DNA of 64,000 nt from Planctomycetota bacterium. GTDB lineage: Bacteria; Planctomycetota; JAJSAM01. The notes beneath the pieces were generated by a model, which made no database searches, had not been told where the DNA came from, and saw only the letters and a list, made by a program, of their open reading frames with translations. Made by a program: the position numbers and the translations under genes. The number at the start of each line of letters is the position of its first letter. Positions within the stretch are counted from its first letter, which is position 1. The DNA lies in NCBI GenBank assembly GCA_024274785.1, contig JAJSAM010000060.1, forward strand, positions 120,971-184,970, in the 5' to 3' direction. Positions 1 through 9,177 of the stretch are shown one piece after another.

Positions 1-998
1 TGCTCGGGACCGCTCATGCCGCGAAACGTTCCTTCGACCTCGATGAACGGGGAGGGTGTTCCGAGGACGTCGATCTTCGGCAACGACTCGATCTGGGCGG
101 GACTCAGCGCGGACGCACCGGCCTGATCGCGCCAGCGGTTCACGTTGGCCACCAGGCCGCCGGCGGTGCCGGAGAGCACGCTGATGTAGCACTCGGCGCC
201 CTTTGATCCTTCGGGAACATAGGTGACTTCCCGCATCGTCTTCCGGGGCCCCTCGACCCATCCTTCGGGACCGGTCCAGCGGAGCTTGCCCGGGTCGAAA
301 CCGTGGTCGTGGCCTTCGTGCGACTCCTCCGCCACGGGCTCCTTTTCTCGCATGGAGCGCGCGAACTCGAGCAGATTGTCACGCTGGGCCGCCACCTGAT
401 CCTTCGGCCCGACCATCTTCAGAAACACGCCGTAACCCCGGTCGAGGAGGAGCAGACCGATCAGACGGTAGTCCGGCTTCCCCTCTCCGCCGCTCATCCC
501 GCCAAAATCCCCCTCGAAGTCCACCAGCGCCGCCCCCATGCCGAGCACGGGCACACTGGGGAGCTTCGCCGCCTGCTCGATGGTCAGATCGGGCTGGCCC
601 ATCTGCTTTCGCCAGCGATTCAAGTTGGCGAGGGGCCCACCGCCGGCGCCAGGCAGGATGCTCAGATAGGCCTCCACCTGCGGCGCGGAGGCAATCCTGA
701 AATTGCCCTGGCGGAACTGGCTCGTCGGCAGTTCCGACCACCCCTCGGGGAGGTTACAGGTGTAGCTCGGAGCGGCACTCGCGGCCGGAGGCTTTCGTGT
801 CCCCTTCCTGAAACCGATGCGCTCGGCAAGATTGTCGGGGCCGGCCGGAATGGGACTGTCACGGGTGACCACCTGGGTCACGGCGATCTCGCCTTCAGTG
901 CTTCCGGACCCGCAGGAAACCAGGACGGGGGCCAGCGCGATCAGGCCAAGCCCGATCGTCAGGGCACTCCTTCCGATCCATGGGAAAACCTCGAACAT
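1..998 (-). CDS. Lipoprotein with tandemly duplicated domain, partial at the window edge
   Basis: The frame is open from the ATG at 998 to base 1 (332 codons), so the 3' end lies outside the window. GGAGGAG sits just upstream of the ATG. The N-terminus is a lipoprotein signal: a hydrophobic stretch ending LVSC (Cys about residue 29). After an acidic linker the protein has two similar domains, about residues 75-190 and 235-332. Both contain an EGW motif, a block reading YLS/YIS-x-L-x-G-x-(G)G, a VNRWR/LNRWR motif, then VLG and a final FRGMSG/FGGMSG. A His/Glu-rich linker (EESHEGHDHG) joins them. This resembles secreted unknown proteins of planctomycete-like bacteria; I do not recognise a characterised family. 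It is probably an envelope lipoprotein. The reading frame and duplication are clear; the function is unknown. Confidence 0.8.
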   Translation of the reverse strand, partial: MFEVFPWIGRSALTIGLGLIALAPVLVSCGSGSTEGEIAVTQVVTRDSPIPAGPDNLAERIGFRKGTRKPPAASAAPSYTCNLPEGWSELPTSQFRQGNFRIASAPQVEAYLSILPGAGGGPLANLNRWRKQMGQPDLTIEQAAKLPSVPVLGMGAALVDFEGDFGGMSGGEGKPDYRLIGLLLLDRGYGVFLKMVGPKDQVAAQRDNLLEFARSMREKEPVAEESHEGHDHGFDPGKLRWTGPEGWVEGPRKTMREVTYVPEGSKGAECYISVLSGTAGGLVANVNRWRDQAGASALSPAQIESLPKIDVLGTPSPFIEVEGTFRGMSGPE

Positions 999-1327
999 GG
1001 CGCTCCTCCAGAGGGGCGATGGATCCCGTCGGCGTTCGCCAGGTGCGATCACCGCGGGCGGGCAGGGTGGTTTCTAATTCAGAGCCGCTGATCCTAATCA
1101 ACCGGAACTGGCTGACCAAGCCTTTCCCCGTCTGGAATCCTCCCCCTTCAGGGAGCCGTTTTCGGCCACCGCGACGCACCGGATTACCCACCCGGGAAAC
1201 CGTTTCACTGCTTCGCGGCCTCGCCCCCCCCCGGCGTGTCCAGGACGCGCATCCACGCCCGGTCCATCAAAAAACGGCCCCCGGAGATCTCTCTCCGGGG
1301 GCCGCTGGTATCTCAGAGAAGTTCGGA
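999..1327. other. Intergenic region, no gene seen
   Basis: This gap separates the partial lipoprotein from the cytochrome gene upstream of it on the same strand. Apart from the Shine-Dalgarno of the lipoprotein gene (about 1001-1008) and the terminator at 1269-1304, I see no coding potential or repeat. Confidence 0.6.
1269..1304 (-). terminator. Rho-independent terminator of the octahaem cytochrome gene
   Basis: Read on the minus strand, a perfect 13-bp GC-rich stem (CGGCCCCCGGAGA with its complement) with a 4-nt loop is followed directly by six T residues. It lies 24 nt downstream of the TAG stop at 1328-1330. Confidence 0.9.
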
Positions 1328-3040
1328 CTAGCTGTCTTCCAGGAGGTTCTTGTGGAAAGTGTATCCGCCGCTGTTGGCGCGATCAAAAGCATCGACGCCG
1401 TTGTGGCACTGGCGGCAGGCGTAGGCGTACGTCACCTGCGGGTAGGAGAAACTGCCACCCTCGGTGAACTGATCCGCCTCGACACTCAAGTCGATCCTGA
1501 AGAGGTGCGTCGCGATGTCGCCGAGAGCCGGCCCGGTTCCCACCGGATCGTGGCCCACCGCCGACTTCGCCAGATTCGGCATGTGGCATTGCACACAGTC
1601 GAAGCCCTTCATACTGCCGCTGCCACTCAACTGCGGGTCATAGTCCGCGTGGCACTGCATGCAGCCGGCCTTGTAAGGCTGGTCCGCATCGCCGTCCCAG
1701 AGCTTGACACCCGGCGCGTCGCCGGACTCGGCCTGGTTGAGGGTGGTCTCGTGCGTCCGGTGGCAGGTCCGGCAATTGCCGTGCGTACCCATGAAACCGC
1801 CTGAACGGGTCGAGCCGATGGAAGGGTCATCCGGATCGATGCCGAGAATCTCATCGTACTGCTCGTGGTGCTTGATGAAGCCTCCACTCGCGGCAACCCG
1901 TCCCCCCCACTCTTCGGGGCTGTCATCGGCGGCCCAGATCTGGTAGTTGCTGAAGAAGTTGAGTTCACCATCCGGAGTCCCGGATTCGCCGCGCCAGTCC
2001 TTCTCACCATCGCGGGTGTGGCAATCCTTGCAGGCCTGCGCCTGACCGTAGCCCATCAGGGGCCCCTGCAGGTCGCCGGTAGTCCGCCCGGAGGCGATCA
2101 GGGTGATGTCGGCGCTGTCCATGGTCTGAGCATGCAGGGCGCCGCCGCCATGGCAGGCCTCGCATTGGATACCCGGCTCGGACCAGGTCCCGACGATCCC
2201 CTCCAGGCCGTCCTGGTTGTTGTCGTTCAGTTCCGCGTCCTTGTGCCGCCAGCCGGTGGTGTGGCAGTTGCCGCAGTTGAAGACCACGTCGGTGTCGCCA
2301 GGGTGGTAGGACACCATCCCATCGGTCTCGTAGTTGTACTGCACTTCGGAACCGGTGAAGATGTAGCCGCTGTTGTCGATGAAGCGGGCCTTCCAGTGGT
2401 AGCCGCCGATCACGTAGGTGACGTCGCTCCAGTCGACCGGCTCCCCTTCGGTGTTGTTCACGCCGTTGATCCTGCTGATCATGTCCACCGGCAGAACGGT
2501 AAAGGGATAGGTCGGCGCCTGGTTGTTCACCACCTTGTTGATCTTGTAGGGGTGTCCCGACCGGCGGAAGATGGCGTATTCGTCCGCGTGGCACTCCGCG
2601 CATCCCATGCTCGTGACGTACTCGAACGGCGGAAGCGGGGAGAATGCGAACTCCGGCAGGACGTTCGTCTGGTTCTTGATGATCGTGAACGGACCGTCAT
2701 CGAACTGCTCGTAGCCCACGCGGAAGCCGCGGACCAGCCACTGGCCGGCGCCGATACTCCTGGTGTCGTAGTTTCCGTTGCTATCGACCGCAACCTTGAT
2801 CCCATTCTCCGGGATCTCGAGCGTGGTGAGGCCGGAGTACGGATAGAAGTAGAGTTGCACAAAGGTGTCGAGCGGATCATCGTTATCGGTGTTGATCACG
2901 GATCCCTCGGTGACCGTGGGGGGCGGGGGCGGCACAATCGGGCCGCTGGGCGGGCAGCTGCCCCCTCCACCGCTACAGCCTGCGGCCAGGAGCGAAAACA
3001 CCGCCAGGGCCGCGAAAGCCACGACTGGAAGTCGTCTCAT
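1328..3040 (-). CDS. Octahaem c-type cytochrome, lipoprotein-anchored
   Basis: The 570-residue product starts with a lipoprotein signal (LLAAGC, Cys about 22), then a Gly/Ser and Pro-rich tether. Eight CXXCH motifs follow (CAECH, CGNCH, CEACH, CKDCH, CRTCH, CMQCH, CVQCH, CRQCH), so eight covalent haems are expected. The spacing, with a haem-poor N-terminal third, resembles multihaem cytochromes of the c554/hydroxylamine-oxidoreductase superfamily, but the substrate cannot be read from sequence. It should sit on the periplasmic face of a membrane and move electrons, perhaps with the 11-haem/cytochrome b protein encoded just upstream on the same strand. GAGGAGG precedes the ATG. The tether is nearly the same as that of the octahaem protein ending at 62129, about 60 kb away. 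Confidence 0.88.
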   Translation of the reverse strand: MRRLPVVAFAALAVFSLLAAGCSGGGGSCPPSGPIVPPPPPTVTEGSVINTDNDDPLDTFVQLYFYPYSGLTTLEIPENGIKVAVDSNGNYDTRSIGAGQWLVRGFRVGYEQFDDGPFTIIKNQTNVLPEFAFSPLPPFEYVTSMGCAECHADEYAIFRRSGHPYKINKVVNNQAPTYPFTVLPVDMISRINGVNNTEGEPVDWSDVTYVIGGYHWKARFIDNSGYIFTGSEVQYNYETDGMVSYHPGDTDVVFNCGNCHTTGWRHKDAELNDNNQDGLEGIVGTWSEPGIQCEACHGGGALHAQTMDSADITLIASGRTTGDLQGPLMGYGQAQACKDCHTRDGEKDWRGESGTPDGELNFFSNYQIWAADDSPEEWGGRVAASGGFIKHHEQYDEILGIDPDDPSIGSTRSGGFMGTHGNCRTCHRTHETTLNQAESGDAPGVKLWDGDADQPYKAGCMQCHADYDPQLSGSGSMKGFDCVQCHMPNLAKSAVGHDPVGTGPALGDIATHLFRIDLSVEADQFTEGGSFSYPQVTYAYACRQCHNGVDAFDRANSGGYTFHKNLLEDS

Positions 3041-3457
3041 GATTCCTCCTCAAAGAACCAGCGAATGGCGGATCGCGGATCTCAACCGGGCGCGGAGGGA
3101 TGAATGGGCTTCCCCTTGGGTAGATTCCCCGGGAATCTCCTCGAAGCCGAACAATTCCACCTCCCCGGGAAGTCCATGCCCTGAACCCCGGATGCCGCCT
3201 AAATCGCAAGAAGTACGGCCTGAAACCACCCTGAAAGATAGCCTCGGGGCCGGATCTGTCAAAGGCTTTGGGAGCGTGCCCTGCCCCGTCACTCCGCAAC
3301 TGCCACCCAGTCTCAGTACCCAGCCTGATATCAGGAAGCGATATCAATAGCAATCACTTACTCTGAAAGCACTTAGGCACCCGACATCGTAGACAGGAGG
3401 CTGCGCACCGGGAAGAGATGCGCCCGCAAAAAAATCTCAACACACTGGAAACGTCGC
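3041..3457. promoter_or_regulatory. Regulatory gap upstream of the octahaem cytochrome gene, with palindromes
   Basis: No gene is visible in these 417 bp. A perfect 17-bp palindrome (AGATTCCC-C-GGGAATCT) lies at 3122-3138, about 85-100 nt before the cytochrome start. A perfect 7-bp inverted repeat, TGATATC-N7-GATATCA, lies at 3326-3346; its left arm overlaps a 12-bp palindrome, CCTGATATCAGG. A TAAGTGATTGC-like site (minus strand, 3351-3361) resembles the motif seen upstream of the 62-kb cytochrome. These are candidate operators; the cognate regulators are unknown. A T-run on the minus strand at 3429-3435 lies after the preceding gene, but I see no convincing stem. Confidence 0.4.
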
Positions 3458-5428
3458 TCAGTCGGTCGGGGTCGGCTCATCCACGTCCTCTTCGGTGGAC
3501 TTGCCGGAGGCCCTCTTTGCCAGCTCTTCCTCGAACCACCCGAGGTGGTGTTCCTTCACCGTTTCCTCGGACATCTTCCCGGTGATCCAGGTCCAGCTCA
3601 TCGGGTACTCCTCCGGGTGGAAGATCACGAAGAAGAAGTGCCAGATCAGGATGGCCAGAGTCGCGAGCCAGGCTTCGTAGTAGTGGACGGTCTGGGAGGC
3701 GCCGATGATCCAGCTCGGCATGTACCGGACCGCCACCTCGGGGAACCAGAGAACCACACCGGTGAAGATCATGACGAGCGTGCCCCACACGAGCGCCCAG
3801 TACTCCGCCTTCTGGGAGTAGTCGTAGCGGGAGAACTTCACCTTCCGGTCCGAGCGGAAGGTGTAGTACTTCATGTTCTGCACCATCTCACCGGCATCGC
3901 GCAGGTTCGGAGCGATGGCTCTCAACTCCTCGCGACCGCGGCGCGTGAAGAACACGTAGTAGACGTGCAGGATGCCCGTGAGGACCATCGCAACGGCCCC
4001 GATCCGATGGGTGAGCGCGCGCACCTCCTCACTCAGGCCGAGCGCGGTGAGCTGCTCCACCCACCATGCCTCCGGAAAGCGCAGGGCGAATCCGGTGATC
4101 GCCAGCAGAGTGAACGAGACGATCAGGAGCAGGTGCTGGAAGATCTGAGAGCGGTCGAAGCGCAGGAGCCACTTTGAAGCCGCCTGCTCGCGCCGCGCCT
4201 TCATCATGAAGTAGTTCATGATGATCAGGTTGTGAACGATCATCCCGCCGATCACGAGGGCGATCAGCGCGTAGTAGGCGGTGCGGATGAAGCGGTTGAT
4301 CGGGTTGGCGGTGATGGAAGCCGCTTCGTGACTGTAACTCCTTGCGAACTTTAGAGTTGCACCGGGATGGCACTGCTTGCAGGTCTGGACGACGTTGGCT
4401 GCCGAGATGGTTGCCGTCGGTTCCGACTGCGGGAGGACCGAGTGCGCGGTGTGGCAGCTCACGCAGGTTGCCGCTTTCTCGCTGTTGCGCCGGGTCGCCC
4501 AGCCGTGGTAGCTGTCCACGTAGGAGCCTACCACCCCGCCCTGCAAGTTGAACTTGGAGATGATCACGGGGTCGTCGTGGCACCGTCCGCAGGTTTCCTT
4601 GGCGATCCGGGCGCCGTGCGTCTTCGCCGCGGGATTGTCGGGAGAGAGGATCAGGTGTTCGCCGTGGCAGTCCGTGCAGGTCGGGCTGTCCGAAACGCCG
4701 GCCTGCACCGCCCGGCCGTGTATGGAGCCCTGGTACATCTGCCGAATGTCCTGGTGGCATTTGCCGCAGGTATCGGCCTGGTTCCGCGGGTTGATCGGGG
4801 ACTCGGGGTCCGCCGCCGACTTCAGGTTGTGCACCCCGTGACAATCGACGCAGGATGCGGCTTCTTCCACGCCGCGACCGGCAGCCTGGCCGTGCACCGA
4901 CTGGTCGTAGTCCTTGAAGGACTCCGGCAGTTTCACGATCTGGTCGGTGAGCAGTCCGGCCTGGCCGTGGCACTTCGCGCAGGTGTCCGGAACATTCCGC
5001 TGATTCGTGGCGGACCTGGGGTCATCGCTTCGGAGCACCTGATGGCCACCGTGACAGGTCGTGCAGGTGGGCGCCCGCTCGTTGCCACGCCCGAGCGAGT
5101 AGCCGTGCAAGCTTCCGTCGTAGACCTTCTTCTCCGCGCGATGGCATCCGCCGCAGTTGACCGGCTTCAGCTCCTTCGCGTGAGGGAAGTCCTCGACGCC
5201 GGCCAGGGCCTGATGGCAGTAGACGCAGGAGAGCCCCTCCGCACCGTGTACCGAACCGGCCAGCGTCTCATCGGTCACGATCAACCGCTCCGCCCCCTGC
5301 CTGCCTTCGAAGAGGGATGCGTCGCCGTGGCAATCGAAGCAGACCTGATCATCCTGCGCCACGGCTTGCGAGACGCCGACCAGAATGAGCAAAAGCGCGA
5401 TCCAGAATGATCCGGTTGAAGGGCGCAT
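3458..5428 (-). CDS. 11-haem cytochrome c fused to a membrane cytochrome b-like domain
   Basis: The 656-residue product has a Sec signal peptide (cleavage after about AQA, residue 25) and eleven CXXCH motifs in residues 30-370. Four to five membrane helices then span about 380-620 with paired histidines (VHNLII, HRIGAV, LHVYY, VHYYEAW, WHFFFVIFHPEEYP), as in the cytochrome b561/formate dehydrogenase gamma fold. The C-terminus is a charged cytoplasmic tail. I infer a one-polypeptide module that exchanges electrons between membrane quinone and a periplasmic haem wire. Most systems encode the b and c parts separately. The start at 5428 has only a weak Shine-Dalgarno, but the signal peptide follows it directly. 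It shares strand and neighbourhood with the octahaem cytochrome. Confidence 0.87.
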   Translation of the reverse strand: MRPSTGSFWIALLLILVGVSQAVAQDDQVCFDCHGDASLFEGRQGAERLIVTDETLAGSVHGAEGLSCVYCHQALAGVEDFPHAKELKPVNCGGCHRAEKKVYDGSLHGYSLGRGNERAPTCTTCHGGHQVLRSDDPRSATNQRNVPDTCAKCHGQAGLLTDQIVKLPESFKDYDQSVHGQAAGRGVEEAASCVDCHGVHNLKSAADPESPINPRNQADTCGKCHQDIRQMYQGSIHGRAVQAGVSDSPTCTDCHGEHLILSPDNPAAKTHGARIAKETCGRCHDDPVIISKFNLQGGVVGSYVDSYHGWATRRNSEKAATCVSCHTAHSVLPQSEPTATISAANVVQTCKQCHPGATLKFARSYSHEAASITANPINRFIRTAYYALIALVIGGMIVHNLIIMNYFMMKARREQAASKWLLRFDRSQIFQHLLLIVSFTLLAITGFALRFPEAWWVEQLTALGLSEEVRALTHRIGAVAMVLTGILHVYYVFFTRRGREELRAIAPNLRDAGEMVQNMKYYTFRSDRKVKFSRYDYSQKAEYWALVWGTLVMIFTGVVLWFPEVAVRYMPSWIIGASQTVHYYEAWLATLAILIWHFFFVIFHPEEYPMSWTWITGKMSEETVKEHHLGWFEEELAKRASGKSTEEDVDEPTPTD

Positions 5429-5732
5429 GGCGTAGGAATGATCCTTTGGTCGAGGGTCGTCGCAGGCAGTTTTCCGCGAGCAATCGGGTTCCGGGCGATT
5501 TCAGCAAATCGGATTCCAATGGCAGCATACGTTTGCCGCCCGCAGAACACCCGCTGAATTGGTGGGGTTCGAACGCTCGATCCTCCTCGTTTCCGCCCCT
5601 TCCGGGACGCGAAACTCCTGTCGCTGCGGGACAATCCCCCGAAACCGGCGACATTTTCCCCACCTTTCATATACGCCACTGTCGTCCGAATTCCGCGGGT
5701 GGATCTCCGGTCCGGGGGCGGCTGCTGCTAGG
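5429..5732. other. Divergent intergenic region, no gene seen
   Basis: About 300 bp separate the fused cytochrome gene (minus) from a small membrane protein gene (plus). The region is less GC-rich in places and presumably holds both promoters. I could not assign convincing -35/-10 boxes and see no repeat. Confidence 0.4.
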
Positions 5733-6209
5733 ATGGACGCCGGAGATTGCTTCCGGAGGCGTCCCATCAACCTGAAAGCCCTGAAACCCGCCTCATCCGC
5801 GAGGTTGCAGATCCTCCTGGCCGCGTCCCTCTGGACGGTCGTGGGGGGGTGCCTGGCCGGCTTCGGTTCGAAGTGGTTGATCGGAGCGAGGCTGCCCTGG
5901 CTGATCCCGGTGGCGATCGTCCCGGGGATCGCCAAGGCGATCTTCGTGCTCGAGAAGACCGCGATGAAGGGTGTGGCACGGATCAGGGAACGGGGCGACG
6001 GCCGGTGCATCGGGGGGTTCCTCTCCGTCAGGAGTTGGCTGCTGGTTCTCCTGATGATCGGCGGCGGCCGGCTGCTTCGGGCGGGCTGGGTGCCGATGTC
6101 GCTGCTCGGCTTCATCTACGTGGCCGTGGGGGTGGCGCTCGTGGTGGGCTCCCGGAAACCGTGGCTCTCCTGGTATCGCTACGAGCCGTTTTCCTCCGAT
6201 TTGCCCTGA
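5733..6209 (+). CDS. Small polytopic membrane protein of unknown function
   Basis: From the ATG at 5733 the product is 158 residues with four predicted membrane helices: about 25-43, 51-70, 96-112 and 118-138. Between helices 2 and 3 is a short basic loop (VLEKTAMKGVARIRERGD), and the tail ends in an aromatic-rich segment (WLSWYRYE). I do not recognise the family. The frame is open for 58 codons upstream of this ATG, but that segment is Arg/Ser-rich without helices and looks non-coding. A GGAGG at 5755 precedes no standard start codon, so the exact start is uncertain. ilvE follows 96 bp downstream on the same strand. Confidence 0.6.
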   Translation: MDAGDCFRRRPINLKALKPASSARLQILLAASLWTVVGGCLAGFGSKWLIGARLPWLIPVAIVPGIAKAIFVLEKTAMKGVARIRERGDGRCIGGFLSVRSWLLVLLMIGGGRLLRAGWVPMSLLGFIYVAVGVALVVGSRKPWLSWYRYEPFSSDLP

Positions 6210-6305
6210 ACGAGCGGACACCTGCCCATTTCCTTGAAGATCCGTCGCCCCCGGTTGAGAATCGCCGGGCCGCGCAAGTGAACCCCCTAGCCCAGGAGGC
6301 GTACT

Positions 6306-7334
6306 GTGTCCAAGGCGGATCTCGACTGGAAATCTCTCCCTTTCGGTTACGTGAAGACAGACTGCAACATCCGGTTCACCTGGCGGGATGGAAGCTGGAG
6401 TGAGGGCGTGCTCTCGGCCGACGAGACCATTTCGATCCACATCGCCGCCACCTGCCTCCACTACGGGCAGGAGTGCTTCGAGGGGCTCAAAGCCTACGAG
6501 CAGAAGAACGGCGAGGTCGTGGTGTTCCGGATCGAGGAGAACGCCCGGCGAATCGTCCGCTCCTGTGAGAAGATCTTCATGGAGCCGCCGTCGGAGGAGA
6601 TGTTCATCGACGCGGTCTTCCGGGTCATCAACGCCAACCGCCGTTTCGTCCCCCCGTACGGCCAGGGCGCATCGCTCTACATCCGTCCGCTGGTCATCGG
6701 TTCCGGCCCGCAGGTCGGGGTGAAGCCCGCCGAGGAGTACACCTTTCTGATCTTCGTGTCGCCGGTCGGGCCGTACTTCAAGAGCGGTTTCAAGCCGGTC
6801 AACCTGGTTGTCGAGGAGGAGTACGACCGGGCCGCGCCGAACGGCGTCGGGGATGTCAAGGTCGGCGGAAACTACGCCGCGGGGCTCCGGGCCTCCCTCC
6901 GCGCGAAGGAGGCGGGGTTCACGGAGGTGCTCTACCTCGACGCGCGGGAGAAGATGTACCTGGACGAATCCGGGCCGGCGAACTTCTTCGGAATCACGAG
7001 GAACGGGCAGTACGTCACACCGGCCAGCGAGTCGATCCTGCCATCGATCACGAACGACTCGCTGATCAAGCTCGCGGGTGAAATGGGCCTCGAGCCGGTC
7101 CGCCGGCCGATTCCGGTTGAGGAGATCTTCGATTTCGTTGACGCGGGCTGCTGCGGGACCGCCGCGGTGATCACCCCGGTGGGCTCGATCACCTATCGGG
7201 ACCGCAAGGTGTCGTACGTGACCGGCGACGTCCCCGGTGAGTACTGCACGCGGCTCTACGAGAAGCTCACCGGCATCCAGCTCGGGCTCGAGAAGGACAC
7301 TCGGGGGTGGATACGGAAAGTGCCGACGGAGTAG
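6306..7334 (+). CDS. ilvE: Branched-chain amino-acid aminotransferase
   Basis: This PLP-dependent class IV aminotransferase (342 aa) interconverts Leu/Ile/Val and their 2-oxo acids in the cytoplasm. The motif GDVKVGGNYAAGL holds the PLP-binding lysine (about residue 182), YLDESGPANFFG is the conserved cofactor-binding block, and the early segment HYGQECFEGLKAY is typical of the eukaryotic-like BCAT subgroup. The start is GTG at 6306, preceded by AGGAGG at 6294-6299. Length matches the family. It stands alone with no other ilv genes nearby, and neighbours give no extra clue. Identification is firm; exact substrate preference is inferred. Confidence 0.93.
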   Translation: MSKADLDWKSLPFGYVKTDCNIRFTWRDGSWSEGVLSADETISIHIAATCLHYGQECFEGLKAYEQKNGEVVVFRIEENARRIVRSCEKIFMEPPSEEMFIDAVFRVINANRRFVPPYGQGASLYIRPLVIGSGPQVGVKPAEEYTFLIFVSPVGPYFKSGFKPVNLVVEEEYDRAAPNGVGDVKVGGNYAAGLRASLRAKEAGFTEVLYLDAREKMYLDESGPANFFGITRNGQYVTPASESILPSITNDSLIKLAGEMGLEPVRRPIPVEEIFDFVDAGCCGTAAVITPVGSITYRDRKVSYVTGDVPGEYCTRLYEKLTGIQLGLEKDTRGWIRKVPTE

Positions 7335-7436
7335 AGGCGGCGAGACCGTTTTTCCGTTTTACTCCTCAAGCCCTCCCCTCCTCCCGGCCGATACGATGCT
7401 GGCCCGGTATAGCCAACACCACCGGAAGGAGAATCC

Positions 7437-9164
7437 ATGCGCACCACTTCACGCGCTCCGGTGGAGGAAAAGGGATCAGCGTTCTTTATCGTCACGGCGC
7501 TCGCCGTGGTCGCCGTCGTCCTCGTCGGGGCCTTCCTCACGGGAAGTCTCGGCAAGGCCCGTCACGTCAATCTCCAGATCTCGGAGGGTCATGCGTTCAA
7601 TGCCGCCGAATCCGGCCTGAATGCCATGGTCGCACAACTCTGGGGGGTGTACTCCGGGGCGAACCCGAGGACTCGGGTAGCGGACCTCGACTCCCTGGAC
7701 GGCAAGTTCGATCCGCTGGACCGGCTCGAACTCAGGGACCGCCCGCTCGGAGGCAGCACCTATTCCGCCTGGGTCCGCAATGTCAATGTCGTCGGCAGCG
7801 CTCACGCTGACGTGGAAATCGTCGCCCGCGGAGAGCACGACGGTGCCGTGAAGGTCATCTCCGCCGTCGTCCGTTACGGGCAGAAACCGGCCCGGGTCTT
7901 CGACCACGCGTATTTCATCAACAATTTCGGATGGCTCTGGGGTGCCGGCATAACGGTCAATGGGAGCGTCAGCTCCAATGCCGACTTCTCGGTGAAGAGT
8001 GCGACCGTCAACGGTGACATCTTCGCCAGTGAGAACGCTGAATTCGGCGCCACCGGCATCATCGAGGGCGAGCTGTTCAACGATTCTCTCGTTGATTACA
8101 ACGCCAACCAGCCGGATCGTGCCCGCCCCTCCAATCCGACCGCCCCGACGGAAGATGCGAACGGGAACGGTGTGCTCGACGCCGGCGAAGACGTGAACGG
8201 GAACGGCGTCCTCGACACGTATGACCTGGTCGACGGCTACGACGGCACGGTGGAACGTGTGCCCCACCAGCGAAAGGTGGAGATGCCCTACATCGGGGAT
8301 CTGAGCACCTACCGCGACCTCGCCGCCGAGAAAAAGGGCACGATCAGCCAGGGCGGCACGATCCTGGTGGATGGAGTGCTCGGGGATGACCTCAGCGAAG
8401 ACAAGAATCTCGTCCTCGTCGGCACGGTCGATAACCCGATCGTCATCTCCGGTCCGGTCGTGGTCGAAAACGACGTCGTGCTGAAGGGGGTCATCACCGG
8501 CCAGGGGACGATCTATGCGGGGAGAAACGTCCACATCCTGGGTGATCTCACCTACGCCGATCCCCCATCGTGGGCCAAGCCGATCCAGGATATCGAGGGA
8601 CTGAAGGCGGCGAATGCGACCAGGGACCTCGTAGGCCTCGCCGCGAAGGGTTCGGTCATCATCGGCGACTACACCGGAGCTGAGTTCCTGGATGCGACGA
8701 AGCCGTACCAGACCCCGCCGTTCGTGAAGCCTTACCAGGTCGATCCTTCGGACGCCGGCATCGGTTATGTCACGGGATACGACGCCGATGGAAACCCGGT
8801 GTTCGATGGGAATTACCGTGGCTTCGATGGCGGGCTGAAGAGCGATGGAAGCGGCGGAACAGTGTCACGGAAGTTCTACGAATCGTCCCTTGCGGACAGC
8901 GTGATCGCAGCCATGGCGGATCCCGAGGTGCGACAGGTGGATGCCGTGATCTACACCAACCATCTGCTCTCGGGGAAGGTGGGCGCCGCGGAGTTCAACG
9001 GCGTGCTGGTCAGCCGCGACGAGGCGATCATCTACGGAGGGTCGCTGACGATCAACTACGACATCCGGGTCCGCCACGGTTCCTACGAGTTCCTGGACGT
9101 TTACCTGCCGACGGAGCCGGACCACCGGGTCCTGTTCTGGAGGGAGGGCGTCGGGACTCCGTAG
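7437..9164 (+). CDS. PilX-like pilus-associated protein with a large exported domain
   Basis: The 575-residue product begins with a short basic leader (EEKG) followed at once by a hydrophobic helix (residues 14-35) and then FNAAESGLNAM. That layout matches the N-terminal region of PilX/type IV pilus minor pilins, where a prepilin peptidase cuts after Gly. The C-terminal 450 residues are Gly/Asp/Val-rich with many short beta-type repeats and two DxNGNGVLD calcium-loop-like segments (about residues 240-262). They may form a beta-helix. AAGGAG precedes the ATG. The product is probably secreted or incorporated through the pilus/type II machinery, but no other pilus gene lies in the window. The N-terminal assignment is reasonable; the rest is unknown. 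Confidence 0.7.
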   Translation: MRTTSRAPVEEKGSAFFIVTALAVVAVVLVGAFLTGSLGKARHVNLQISEGHAFNAAESGLNAMVAQLWGVYSGANPRTRVADLDSLDGKFDPLDRLELRDRPLGGSTYSAWVRNVNVVGSAHADVEIVARGEHDGAVKVISAVVRYGQKPARVFDHAYFINNFGWLWGAGITVNGSVSSNADFSVKSATVNGDIFASENAEFGATGIIEGELFNDSLVDYNANQPDRARPSNPTAPTEDANGNGVLDAGEDVNGNGVLDTYDLVDGYDGTVERVPHQRKVEMPYIGDLSTYRDLAAEKKGTISQGGTILVDGVLGDDLSEDKNLVLVGTVDNPIVISGPVVVENDVVLKGVITGQGTIYAGRNVHILGDLTYADPPSWAKPIQDIEGLKAANATRDLVGLAAKGSVIIGDYTGAEFLDATKPYQTPPFVKPYQVDPSDAGIGYVTGYDADGNPVFDGNYRGFDGGLKSDGSGGTVSRKFYESSLADSVIAAMADPEVRQVDAVIYTNHLLSGKVGAAEFNGVLVSRDEAIIYGGSLTINYDIRVRHGSYEFLDVYLPTEPDHRVLFWREGVGTP

Positions 9165-9177
9165 AAACGGGTCGGCG

